Source: Lucifuga dentata
Lineage: Eukaryota; Chordata; Actinopteri; Ophidiiformes; Bythitidae
NCBI GenBank assembly: GCA_014773175.1
Contig: VXCM01000744.1
Span: forward strand, 80,956 to 144,955
Direction of reading: 5' to 3'
DNA length: 64,000 nt
Below the pieces are notes generated by a model. That model saw only the letters and a list, made by a program, of their open reading frames with translations, was not told the origin of the DNA and did no database searches. Below, piece after piece: positions 11,923 to 23,615 of this stretch. A program made the position numbers and the translations under genes. Position 1 is the first letter of the stretch. Every line of letters begins with the position of its first letter.

Positions 11923-13465
11923 GCTGCGTTCTGAGTTCCTTATTCATTTCCACTTTTCCCTCACTTGCGTCTTTTCCTTGCGTCTTAGTCCCGCCCACTG
12001 AAGACGCAAGGAAAAGATGCAAGGAGGAGACATGAGGACAGAAGACCTGAGAAACAACGATTTAAAGCACCATAACACCCATTTTGCATATTTGATCATA
12101 GTATATTCAATTTTCATACACGTGAGGTTACTGACAATAATTTCCCAAAGGATAAAACCGTATTTCAGCTTTCCTGATATTTTGCAAAATCTCTTAATCT
12201 TTCCAAGTCAAATATTCAAGCGATACACCCACCTTAAACATCAATGTTTTGCCTGCTAATAGTTACACAGCCTTATGAAGTCATGGTCATTAAATTTGTT
12301 GATAAATGCAGGTCTTCTTTTGGAACTATATTCCCTGGTGGAGACACACATTCACTCCACACTTGTTATTGTGCTTAAATGCTAAAATTATGTAACTTCT
12401 AAAAAAAAACCAAACAAAAACAAAAAAAAAAACCTGAATACACATCTTGTTTGTGATGATGGATTACCTACCCCAAGAACACTTCAAGTATCAGTAAGTT
12501 GATTTTAATAGCAGAATGAACTGAAACCAGTGGCGGTCTGGAAAGTAGGAAAAATATTTTTTAACTCCCCGTTCCAGCTGTATGTTTTGGGAAATGATTA
12601 TCACTAATGTTACATCTATGAAAATTGAATACATCAGGCTCAAACAAATGCAAAATGGATGGTATGGTCCTTTAAGAGAAATGAAACATCCTAGCTCCTC
12701 ATGCATCATCAAAGCGAAGTGACTTGTCACACAGCTGATCAGCTGTCAGAGCGCTTGGAGCTGCTGTGTTTTAGTTCTTAAACGATCATAAAATAATGAA
12801 ATATTCTCCTCTGATTATTACTGTAACACTTAACATGAACAGTTTGACAAACGGTCCACATGCACAACAATCTGACTTCATAATCTACAGATCATCACAT
12901 TTCTAAGTGTGTTTCACTGCTCAGAGAGTTAAAATATAAATGTTCATCAGCGTTAGTGAACTTTTCTAAACGGGATGTTGTATTAAACATGTCAGTGGAT
13001 TTTGTTAGTACAGTTCAATACAGCAGGTTGTGACAATATAAGATATGTTTTGTTTGATGTTTCTTTATCATTCAGAGCTGCACTGATGAACAATCAGACA
13101 AAATTAAACATAAATAATCAGAGTAATTTTACACCTGAGATGTTGCTGTTCTGTTTGCATATTTTGATGAAACTCATGATATATTAAGATGCGTGTCAGT
13201 GTATCAGATCAGCTGTAATAGATCTGTCCAATCAGAAACAGACTTCCAGTGAAGGGGCGTGCCTATCAGGTAAAAGACTTCCGCGTAGGAAAGTCTAGCA
13301 TTTCCTCACTCATGTCTCCCTGATGAAGCCTCCTCCATCCTCACACCTCCATCCTCACAACAGAAATAAGCGCTTTGGAGCGTCCTTAAAGATGGCAGAC
13401 CACATTGGTTTCCGGGTCACACGAGGATCGAACAGTGATCAAATAAGGAACTCAGGATGCACCCT
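11923..13465. mobile_element. Unnamed DNA element with terminal inverted repeats, interrupted by a nested MITE
   Basis: The left edge GGCTGCGTTCTGAGTTCCTT (about 11923-11942) is mirrored at the right by AAGGAACTCAGGATGCACCC (about 13446-13465). That gives inverted ends of about 20 bp with three or four mismatches, sharing CTGAGTTCCTTATT. Just inside the left end are 23-bp hairpin arms (11964-11986 and 12001-12023) with one mismatch around a 14-nt loop. A TTAAAGGACC MITE occupies 12062-12675, so the host element is about 930 bp without it. No transposase ORF is seen. No clear target duplication was found, so the superfamily is open (hAT is possible). Confidence 0.6.
12062..12675 (+). mobile_element. 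TTAAAGGACC-family MITE, complete copy (614 bp), nested
   Basis: TTAA lies at 12062-12065 and 12672-12675. The left terminus is decayed (TTAAAGCACCATAACACC) and the right is well kept (GGATGGTATGGTCCTTTAA). The left half carries the 'ggaactatattccctggtgg' block of the 10450-type copies. The right half carries the 'cttgtttgtgatgatggatta' and 'gttgattttaatag' blocks typical of the 31663 and 56430 copies. A C/A-rich expansion lies at about 12401-12432. Its insertion inside the 11923-13465 element dates it as the younger of the two. Confidence 0.85.
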
Positions 13466-13525
13466 TTATCTCACAAATATGTCCCAGCTGAACTGATTAA
13501 TTTATTCCTGGCTAATTATGACTGC

Positions 13526-13573
13526 AATCCAATCTGCCAGATCACATTCATTGGCAGTCTGGCAGATTGGATT
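13526..13573. other. Perfect 16-bp inverted repeat (stem-loop)
   Basis: The arms AATCCAATCTGCCAGA (13526-13541) and TCTGGCAGATTGGATT (13558-13573) are exact reverse complements around a 16-nt loop. It could form a cruciform or hairpin. The function is unknown; it may be the terminus of an unrecognised element or a template-switch product. Confidence 0.9.
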
Positions 13574-16500
13574 ACATTCCATTCATGTGTTCTGCATGCA
13601 TTCACATGCATTATTTCCATATCTGAATAATGTATCTGGATACACACACATTACTGCAAGGTGTAAATGTAGACCAAGTATTACCAATTTTTATACATGT
13701 TACTGAATGTAGTTGTAATCACATTTAATTAAAGTTTGACTATTTGACTTTGGGGAGTTCATATGAAGATACATACTGAAGAATCCCATGATTGTCAGTA
13801 ACCTGTGTGTATGCATGCACTGAAGTGTAGATTTCTGAGTATGCACAGACTGTTTATTATCCCCCCCAAATCCTGAGCTGTAAACCTGATTGCAAAATTA
13901 GAAAACAGCTGACAACTGTCTGTCTCCAGTTTGACCAGAACCACAATGAATCTTAAAGAGGAATGAAACACCAGGTCCATGGGTTATAAAAACTGACATC
14001 CTCTGATAATATGTGGGTATTACTCTTACAGTTAGAGAAAGTAATTTGGGAGAGTAGTTTATTAGCCCTCTGCCCTTTCAGACATATGACCTTGCAAACC
14101 CTCACACCAGCTGCAATCTATGATTCATTTAACACCTTCTGGGCTGGAGGAGCACTCCAAGCACATGCACTGTTGATTAAATGCTTTGTGGGAGAATTCA
14201 TATTTAAAGCATACGCCATATGAAAATTAATGATAACCAACCAAGCAGCAGAACACAGTAGAGAAGAGTCACGACAGGCAATTTGAGAGATTCACTCCAA
14301 TTTACAATTTATTCAGCAATCATCATCACAATGTTTCTTCAATATACAGCATAATGTAATGCACATTTGGGAGTGGGTGGAATTATAAGGGAATATGAGT
14401 AGGGCACTAACAAAATGATATAAATGTCATTACAGTGCATTCAAGCAGGAAATCTAGCACAGGGAAGCAGAGATTAGCCTCTGGGTGGGTACGCTCCACA
14501 TATGGCCATAAGAGGCTAACAGAGTCAGAAAGTGAACGAATGGCTGATTGAGCAAACTCTACTGAAGTTTTTGTACGATGGTCCTCACGATCTTTCAACT
14601 AGGTCACAGTGTATTTCGGAGGAGTCTGTTTAGCCTTAAGATAAACAGCACTGTGTAACTTCAATTCTGTAAAAAAAAAAAAAAATACTCTTCTGTACTT
14701 ACAGTTTGTTCTTGAGTCTGTCGTGGCCTCTGTCATCTCTTCCCACTCAGTGTAATCTGAAAAATATCTGCCATTTTATCTGCAGCTTGTACTTGCAGGA
14801 ATGCTGCACATTATGGTCTTTGCACTGCCACAGCAGCAGCATCATGTTGATGGAAGCCATCCATCATGCAGAGTTCAAAGGTCATACACAGGCCTGTACA
14901 GTCACGTACCCAGTTCTGCCCCCTCCCATCTGTCCTGGACCATCAAGCAGTGCCACTTTGCAACCGGCTCACTTGTGTCTCTGTTTATGAAACTGCTATT
15001 TAAGTTCTTTAAAGGGGAGGAACTCAGATGAAACTGTGGATTCAGTTCCATTTATTTATGGTCCGCGACAATTCCATCTGTGTTGTGAGCATTCATAACT
15101 GTGCCGCACAACCACAAACTATGTAGTTTGTCCCAAATTACGTGTGCAGATTGAAGATGTAAAAACACCGAAGGGAATTTGAGGAGGTATGCATACATTT
15201 GTGGTTCTACATCATTACCACTCCCATTCAAATAAAGCTTGTTTGGGTGTGAAAGTTCAAACAAACACTGTTTGAGTCCAAAATTCATAGTTCTGTTTGT
15301 TGACGACATAGAAACTCAAGCATATATTGTAATTATCATTAAGTAATTTTGCCCTCATACAGAGTCTGACTTTACTCACTGTGGTTGGTTTATTTTCACA
15401 CTGACTTTGTGTCTACTTTGTGTTATCTTGAATATGGGGATATTTAAAGGCTCCTACATGTTTTAAATGTAAAGTACTCACTCTACTCACACTGTACAAT
15501 GTTTCGTCCTTATCATCAGAGAGCAGCAGCGTAACCTTCAGGCATGGCGTGTAAGAGCCATACCACCTCCATATCTGTTCTTTTTCCACTTCATTTGCAA
15601 ATCTGGCATTTCTTTGTTGAAGACTTTTGAGATTAACGGCATCAGAAATACATCTAAGAAATATGTCTCCCTGTTTCTTTCTCTGACATGTGTAAACATT
15701 CACATGTCAGGTATCAGTACATTCTCTCCATCCTATACACTTTCTCTGCTTTGATGCAGCGATACCATAAAAACCAAAATCTAATGAATCAACTTCTCAT
15801 GTTTATTACATTGTATGTGCAAGTGTGTCTACGCATGCATGTATGTGTGTGTGTTTGTAAGTGCATGTGTGATAACTAGCTCAGTGCCGTCACACACCTC
15901 ACAGCTGTTAGCCTTTTTGCTGCATAATATAACAAGTGTTTATTTGTGAGAATTGCGGACACAGACATGTTGAACCTAGAGATGACAGAAAGCAGCAGAA
16001 CGACGCAATATAATTAACATATATTTATAACATCGGATGAATACATGATAATTTCACTTATTATATTGCAGTTGAAAAGAGATGATACTGTTAAAAAGTT
16101 TTAAGAGGCAGAATAGTGGAGAACTTTTCAGTCTTGGGGAGATAAGAGATGTTTTTTCAAGTACAGCTGAAGTAGTACCAAAAATGAAAAAAAAAAAAAA
16201 AAGTATATATTATATTTGAAATTATATTATATTCTCCAGAGGAAGGCTAAATTAGATTGTATAATGCATGTAAAAAGAGGATGTAGGCCAGCAATAATAA
16301 TAATGTCTGAAATCGGATGTGTTTTATAAATACAGCCATAATGACTGACAAAAATAGGAAGTGTGTGGACGTGCAATTATAAATTACGCTTGGAGAAAAT
16401 GTCTGAAATACATTCTGCTTTTACATGAGGACTGGGTGAGGTTGTTACTCATTTGGATCATGTGCTATTTTTCTAAGCAGCACAGTGTTAGAGCCTATTT

Positions 16501-17640
16501 TAAAGCTTTGCACACCCACACAGGTGTTTTTGCTGATTTTGGCTGATTAAACTTCTTCTCAAGGTGCACTCACCCTGGAATTAGCAGGCTGAAATTTATT
16601 TGCACGGTGTGGCGAAAAGCAGACATGACTGGAAATAATGTGGGCAGCGTTGTAAATAAGCTGCTGGAGCTAGCGGGCTAAGAGTAGCATTCCACTGGGT
16701 ATTAACAAATTACCTTTACTTTATTCTGTCCCTGTCTTTAGACTCACTGCAGCCCTCTCCTGCTCTGCTGAGGATTTTTTCCCTCACCATGCAGATATAA
16801 GAACAAGGGTACAAACAGTCTAAATTGCCTGAACGAGAGGTATATCTCTCCTCCTTTCTCTCAAATTGGGCGGCGAGTCTCACTAGTTTGCAGCCTGAAC
16901 TCTGTGTGAGGCATGACGTGACCATCATCTTTCAGAATGGTGAGCGATGCCAGCGTGACAGTGACTTTAGCACTGTGTAGGCGTGCACAGGCCATGCTTG
17001 ATTGACATCTATCTGACTCTCCTGATAGAGTTGTTGCACCATTTAGGGTGGGCCAACACACACAGTTTCAACCTGAATATAGTCTATAACATTTCATCCA
17101 TTTTCCCGCTTGAACCTTATTTACCGTATCTGTAAATGGGTTTTGAGCAGATGTGGATTCACAATCGTGGATTTAAAGCTCCAAGCATCCACAGCAGAGA
17201 TACACCATCAAACCCAGTAAATTAACTATCTACAAATGAACCAACAATCATGTTCATAGATGATGTAAATGTTTAATGCCTTATCTTGTTGCCCAGCGAG
17301 ATCATTGTACTTGACTTTGGGGTGGGGGGTNGGGGTGGATAATTGTTTTGCTGGAGAGAAGAGGTAAAAGAAGAATTTGCAATTAGGCAGAGAGAATTTG
17401 CAGAGCAGGCCAAAAAAACATCTCCTTAAGGTTCCAGCTACTTGACTATTGACAATATTGACCAGAGGTTTGTTGGCTACACGAGAGTCGCTGTTTTCAG
17501 CTGGTTGTATGTGTGTTGCAGTCACTGTGGAATCGTGTATCTTGCTCTGACCGCCTGCGTTTGCCTCATAGACGTGTGGTATCGAATGCATCTTCTATTC
17601 AAGTTATTTCAAATGTCTTTAGGCAAGCCATCTGAAATAA
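13574..17640. other. Intergenic DNA, no gene recognised
   Basis: Mostly unique-looking sequence. It holds poly(A) at about 14670-14685 and 16189-16202, imperfect GT-rich sequence at about 15838-15870, and one N at 17331 inside a G-run. The stretch at about 16600-16720 is non-repetitive and could be a conserved non-coding element, but that is a guess. No ORF shows domain features. Confidence 0.4.
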
Positions 17641-17647
17641 CAGCAGA

Positions 17648-17697
17648 TATGTGTGTGTGTGTCTGTTTTGTGTGTCTGAGTGTGTGTGTGTGTGTGC
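17648..17697. repeat. Imperfect (GT)n microsatellite
   Basis: Two GT runs separated by an interruption, CTGTTTTGTGTGTCTGA. The Cys/Val-rich ORF across it is a translation of the repeat. Confidence 0.9.
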
Positions 17698-18590
17698 AGG
17701 GGCGTAAGTGGTTTTTATTTTTTTCATCTTAGAATCAATGTAGGAAATGACTGGAAAAGTTCTATGCCCGTTTGATGAAGTTTAATAATTAAACATGCTA
17801 TAAATCAGGCGGTGAGCTTGAAATTAGCACTAAATTATTGTTCACTTGTTTCAGTTCTTTAAAAGTAGAATTTTTCCTTTTGAACTTTAGATGTTGTACA
17901 GAGCTGTCATCAGAAAAATTGTCAGAGGAGTCCTATAATTATTTTTGAATTAAAGTGAGTAACATAGGCAATAAGTGGACTGCGGGTTAGGATTCAGTAT
18001 TATGTTAAATATCTCAGAAATATTTGTCCAAGTTTTCTCAGTCAAAAAAAAAAAAAAAAAAAATACTATTATAGATAATCAGTGTGTGGCACTGCAAGCA
18101 CATACAATAGATAAATTCCACTTTTTGTCAAAAGTGGCCTTTTCTGAGACATGGGGGATGCTTTGGGGTGTAAACAGATCGTTGAGAATGTGTGTCATAC
18201 TGGTGCAGCTGAACGGTTTTCTCCGTTTCAGATTACCTTCCAGAGTCCTGCGGCGACCGAACAGTTACCTCAGCCGCAGGGTGAATGTCGTTTCAACAGC
18301 TCATCAGAATGAGTGACAAGTGCGAGCCAGTGAAGTTGATCACCTGAGGAGAAAAATGCATGAAAGACGGTTGACTTCAGGAATTGAAGAGTTTTTGTGT
18401 GTGGAGAGAGTTTGGATTGATTAGGGAGCGGCTCTGGTGGTATGTTGTGTTATGCAGTGTGTGAATATTCTAACATAAGGGCCATCAGCTGGCCAATAAA
18501 AATTATTACCGCACTTCCACTGGGATCGAATAAAAGAAGTAACAAGCAGGAACACTGTAGCTGTCTGGCCTGTGCCACGGAACACTTCCA
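17698..18590. other. Intergenic DNA, nothing recognised
   Basis: Contains a poly(A) run at about 18044-18062. The 113-codon plus-strand ORF (17975-18316) crosses that run and has no recognisable domain. Confidence 0.5.
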
Positions 18591-18905
18591 TTAAAGGACC
18601 ATACCGGTGGTTTTGCATGTTTGAGCCCAATAAATACATGCATATCTGTTACATTACTGCCAAACATTTTCCAAAGCATAAATCTGTACTTTAGTTTTTG
18701 TGTTACTTTGCCAAATCCCCTAATCTTTTAAAATGAAATACTCAGGCGACACACCCACCTTAAAAGTCAATGTTTCGCCTGTTAACGTGCATGCCCCAAT
18801 GTAGAGGGCACGGCTGTTTAAATTTGGTAAAAACTCCGGTAAAAGCAACAATTTTCTTCCATTTAGCTCTGTGTTGGATTAGATAAATTATGTAAACAAA
18901 ACAAA
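18591..18905 (+). mobile_element. TTAAAGGACC-family MITE, left part only
   Basis: An intact left terminus, TTAAAGGACCATACCGGTGG, is followed by the shared TTTTGCATGTTTGAGCCCAA and the 'cacccacctta' and 'tcaatgtttcgcctg' blocks. Similarity fades after about 18905, in an A-rich and CA-repeat tract, and no right terminus is present. It is truncated at its 3' side. Confidence 0.8.
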
Positions 18906-20523
18906 AATAACAAAAATAACTTTAGTTTGCACACACACACCTGTTTGTTTGTGTATTTTTATTTCACTAGGGTTCATTTCCACCAGAATCCACAGTGGGT
19001 GCACACACACTCATCTGCAGTTTTGTTTACAGCATGCAAAAAATATAATTTGTATTCTGTATGTTCAAATATTGCTCTGATTTGTTCTTATTATGCACTT
19101 TTTGTAAGCACTTTTCCGTATCCGAAATAAAAAACACAATTAAATTAATGGGCTATTTTTACATTTAAGGTTCAAATCAATTTTCTTGTTTCTGCGCTCG
19201 GGAAAAGTGTTTTTAGGGTTCAGTGAGGAGATTTAACCATCATTAAGTGAGAGTGAATTGGTACAGTTACAGTATGGAGACATTTTATTCATTACAGCCT
19301 CTAATCACTAAGGATAATTAAACTGATAATAATGGCACTTTGTAATCTGCAAAATGAAAAGTAAGGGGTTATCTTTCGCAGCAGGAAACATCTTAACAAA
19401 ATTATAAAGAAGAGTTGGATCAATATAAGAGTTCAGGTTATAGAAATGCAACTTTAATATCCATGTGTCCTATTTTTCATGTGGCCAAAAATATGTTTCG
19501 TTCATGTCTGGGGCTTTATTAAGTGACTAAAAATGGAGATTATCTGAAGCTGTTGTCTTTGTAATTACAATCCCTTCATTAACCTCTGTTATTATTCTTC
19601 AGCCCAGTGACAAGGCATCCGTTAATAATATTAATAATGTCTAGAGACTCTGAACTGAGTAAGAATATAATGAGGTTTCAACATAATGTCAATGAATGCA
19701 TGAACTAATGTTGAACTGAACACTTGACTTTGACTCAAATACATTTATTGGGATGTTTTCTGATCTTTAGCCTAATTAATGCAAATGCTCAAATTAGCAG
19801 AGTAGAATGTAAAAAGTAAAGGATCATGATAGGGATGAAAAAAAAATTATTTTGATCATTTGATCACCTGTCTGCCTGCCTGCCTCACCTTGTCTACACG
19901 TCTTGACCTACGCCTGCCTTTCGCTTCCTGATATCTCTCCTGCCCTTTTTTTTGGTCTTGTTACCCTGCCTGCCCCCTTTCCTAGCCTTTAATGTTTGCT
20001 GCCACTCAAGTACAGATTGCTTTTACTTTCATCTGTGTCTCAATCTGCTTTTGTATCCTGATTCCTTATCATTACACAGACATAATTTATCAAGAAAAAA
20101 AATCATTTGTTCACACACATCAAAGCTCAACTTATATTCAATTTACTCACGATTTTCTGCACAAAACTTTGATAAAGAATTCAAATATTCCTTAAAAGAA
20201 GATCTTTCAGAAGTCTTCAAAACACTTCAACTTTTCCCATACATAACGTTTTAAACTCAGACTCAGATGGTTTAATTTTGATTAATAATAACAAACATAT
20301 TCTTGGGGTTCTCTGTATTGGCTGCAGAAAGCCATCCTCCGTGCACCGTAAATCCCAGTCCCTCAGTTAATATATGACACTCCCACAGTGTCTGGAGGAG
20401 GATTCTCTGTGTCAACACACACCTCCATTCCTGGCTGAGACCAATCAGATAATATAACAGGCTCATAGTGGACTTTGTGTAAAACCTTAAATAAAATACC
20501 TTTATTGCTTTTATTATCTGATA
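18906..20523. other. Intergenic DNA, nothing recognised
   Basis: No gene. A TGCC-rich pyrimidine stretch lies at about 19868-19985. The 19230-19330 segment is non-repetitive and AT-rich with homeodomain-type cores, without further support. Confidence 0.4.
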
Positions 20524-20557
20524 TAATGCGATCAGCCACAATTAAAACCACTGACAG

Positions 20558-20692
20558 GTGAAGTGAATAACATGGATCATCTGGTTACAATGGCACCTGT
20601 CAAGGAGTGGGATATATTAGGCATNGTGAAGTGAATAACATGGATCATCTGGTTACAATGGCACCTGTCAAGGAGTGGGATATATTAGGCAT
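20558..20692. other. Exact 67-bp duplication around a single N (assembly artefact)
   Basis: 20558-20624 and 20626-20692 are identical, with one N at 20625 between them. The segment lies in the 5' untranslated part of the Tc1 element. It is probably an unmerged contig overlap caused by this high-copy repeat. Confidence 0.9.
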
Positions 20693-20734
20693 CAAGTCAA
20701 CAGTCAGTCCTGAAGTTGATGTGTTGGAAGCAGG

Positions 20735-21779
20735 AAAAATGGGCAGTGTAAGGATCTGAGGGCTTTGACAAGGACCAACTTGTGATGGCTAGACAACTGG
20801 GTCAGAGCGTCTCCAAAACAGCAGGTTTTGTGGGGCATTCCTGGTATGCAGCGGTGAGTGCCTACCAAAAGTGGTCCAAGGAAGGACAACCGGTGAACTG
20901 GCGACAGGGTCATGGGTGCCCAAGGCTCACTTATGCAAGTGGGAAGTGAAGGCTAGCCCGTTTGGTGCGATCCCACTGAAGAGCTGCTGTAGCACAAATA
21001 GCTGAAAAAATGAATGCTGGCTATGATAGACAGGTGTCAGAACACACAGTGCATGGAAGCTTGCTGTGTATGGGGCTACATAGCCGCAGACTGCTCAGAG
21101 TGTCCATGCTGACCTCTGTCCACTGCCTAAAGCGCCTATAATGGTCAGAATTGGACTATGGAGCAATGGAAGAAGGTGGCCTGGCCTGATCTGATAAATC
21201 AGGTTTTCTTTGACATCATATGGATGGTGTGTGTGTCCTTTACCTGGAGAAGAGATGGCACCAGGATGCACTATGGGAAGAAGGCAAGCCGGCGGCGGAG
21301 ACAAGTGATGATCTGGGCGATGTTCTGCTGGGAAACCTGGTCCTGACACTCATGTGGATGTTACTTTAATACATACCACCTACCTATACATTGCTGCAGA
21401 CCAAGTACACCCCCTTCATGGAAACAGTATTCCCTGAAGACAGTGGCCTCTTTCAGCAGGATAATGTGCCCTGCCCACAGTACAAAAATTGTTCAGGAAT
21501 GGTTTGAGGAACATGAAAAAGAGTTCAAGGTGTTGACTTGGTCTCCAGATTCCCCAGATCTCAATCTCAATCGAGCATCTGTGGGATGTGCTGGAAAAAC
21601 AAGTCCGATCCATGGAAGCCCCACCTCGCAACTTCCAGGACTTAAAGGATCTGCTGCTAACGTCTTGGTGCCAGATACCACAGGACACCTTCAGAGGACT
21701 TGTGGAGTCCATGCCTCGATGGGTCAGAGCTGCTTTGGCGGCAGGAGGGGGACTTACGCAATATTAGACAGGTGGTTTT
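20735..21779 (+). pseudogene. Tc1-like transposase pseudogene
   Basis: The decayed reading frame of the Tc1 element. Transposases of this family bind the terminal repeats through a bipartite helix-turn-helix domain and cut and rejoin DNA with a DDE catalytic triad. Recognisable pieces lie in different frames. An ATGGGCAG start region is at about 20738. A segment beginning MEQWKKVAWPD is at 21158, where the first catalytic Asp region is disturbed by a small deletion. A SPDSPDLN segment is at about 21545, directly before a frame change that destroys the NPIEHLW region holding the third acidic residue. There is no continuous frame, so no active enzyme can be made. Confidence 0.9.
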
Positions 21780-21801
21780 AATGTTGTGGCTGATCGGTGT
21801 A

Positions 21802-23120
21802 TGTGACCAAGCCATTTGACTATTCAAGCAATTGTGCTGTGCAATTCTTAAATTATCCAATACCAATATATATTTTCCACACCGTTTTCCACCATAAAGA
21901 GCATGTCTGTTGCAGTTACGGAGAATAAAACTATTCTCACAATTTTTTTTCCTTATTCTGCATCTTAATGCCACGTACAAAACTTTTAAGCTGCATGTCT
22001 GGCAAACTCTGCACATCATCTTTAACCCAATTTCCCCCCCCAAAAGGATTACATTTTCACACAGGTTTTTGGATTTTTACCATACTCAAGCATATTGCTG
22101 CTTATACAGTTTTTTAAAAAATCATTTTGTGTGCGAGAAACCATAAGTTTCTGGAATGATTAAAGGTTTGATTTGATGTCCTGCACAAGTTTTAAGTGTA
22201 TTTGAGACAAAAAGCTGTAATGAGCCAAATGCTGCTGTCTGGCAGCTTTCTAAAAACACACATTTTAGTCGTCTCTGCTCTGAATGCTCAAATACCATGT
22301 TATGTAACTCAGTGTTTGGGAGCTTAGATCACCCATTTCTTTGGGGCATGAATGTTTTTCATACTATTTCCTCTTCTTTTTCCATTTACACAGATTATAG
22401 CATTATATTAATTTAAAATATAGGTGGGAACATTACATCATTACATCATTAGGAACATCTTAGATACATAGTTTAAATAAAGAAATAATAGTTATGTTTA
22501 CAGCATTAATTGTTGTTACTCAAGTTTAGTAATTAAATTTTTCTATCTTATCTTATAGACATGAATATAATATTTCCACAGTGTTACAATAAGACACTTA
22601 AATTGTTTTATAAAGAAGCTGCATTTGTAATTATAACTAACTTATTTTGGTGTCAGTTCATTAAAACTAAGAGTAATTAATTGTTAGTTCGATGTTTGTT
22701 CAAGATTCAATGTTATTTTCAATGTTCAAGAACTGAAAATAACAAAGAGGTTATCCAACTTCTGTTATTTTCAGTTGGAGAAGAGATTTTAATCTTTCAT
22801 TTTTTTTTTTTTTTCAGAGTAGATTTAGTAGCACAACACAGAAAACCTGAACCTCACCTCAATTTACTTCACCATGGCAACTGCCCCTCTCTCTGGGGTA
22901 CTTAGTATAGACTAATGCAATAAAAAGCTGTGGAAAACAGTTGGAACTCAGATCCTCCCACTTAAGCCTTGAAAAGATTCCTGTAATGAATTCTCTTTTC
23001 ATGATCAAAGTGAAACTGGCGAGACACAAAATTCTGCAGCTTTAATCACAGAGTTCCCTCTGCATGGAATCAACTGGAATAAAGTTCTGTACTCAGAAAG
23101 TGCATTGTAATCGGCTAAAC
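21802..23120. other. Intergenic DNA, nothing recognised
   Basis: AT-rich, with a poly(T) run at about 22801-22814. No gene or clear repeat was found. Confidence 0.5.
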
Positions 23121-23143
23121 ACTCTCTCACTCTCTCTCTCTCG

Positions 23144-23190
<47 letters not shown>

Positions 23191-23191
23191 C
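23121..23191. repeat. (CT)n(CA)n compound microsatellite
   Basis: An interrupted CT tract of about 54 bases runs directly into about nine CA units. The minus-strand Arg/Glu-rich ORF here translates the repeat. Confidence 0.95.
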
Positions 23192-23440
23192 CATATGGGA
23201 AATTTTTTCTCCATGGTGACACTTTGAAGTTATCACATTTCATCAAATTTACAAAAGGATCACAGAATTCATGTGAATAAATTGTGATACCGGTGAGATA
23301 TTGTAACATAAATGACATCGTCCTATCTGCATACTTGGCAGCGGTATTATTCCATTATTAGTAGTATTATTGTCCAGGAAAGTATTGTGTTCCATTTGAG
23401 AAATGGTTTGGGTGTCATTTTGGGTGTATAGTGGGATGTG

Positions 23441-23615
23441 CATGTTGGGAAAAGAAAAAAAAAATGGCTAATGGAAGGCAAGGAAGAAAGGGCAAGGGGA
23501 AAAGGAAGGGACATATAGGGAATATAGAAGAGAAGGGGAAGAGGTGGAGAGAGAGACAAAGGGAAAGGAAAAGACAAAAGGAAAATGGGAAAAAGAAGAA
23601 GGGAAAGGAAGAAAC
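23441..23615 (+). repeat. Purine-rich (GA-rich) tract, about 175 bp
   Basis: The plus strand is almost entirely A and G with only a few scattered pyrimidines. The Lys/Arg-rich plus-strand ORF and the Phe/Ser/Pro-rich minus-strand ORFs of 78-90 codons are direct products of this composition, not genes. Such tracts can adopt triplex structures, but mirror symmetry here is poor. Confidence 0.85.

Larger units (their letters stand above)
20524..21801 (+). mobile_element. Tc1-type transposon, full length but inactivated
   Basis: The left end GATCAGCCACAATTAAAACC (20530-20549) mirrors the right end GGTTTTAATGTTGTGGCTGATCGGTGTA, and a TA dinucleotide lies at each edge (20524-20525 and 21800-21801). 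This is the IS630/Tc1/mariner arrangement with TA targeting. The span is 1278 bp, or about 1.2 kb after discounting the artefactual 67-bp duplication at 20558-20692. The interior follows the transposase gene of a common fish Tc1 family from end to end. Confidence 0.95.
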
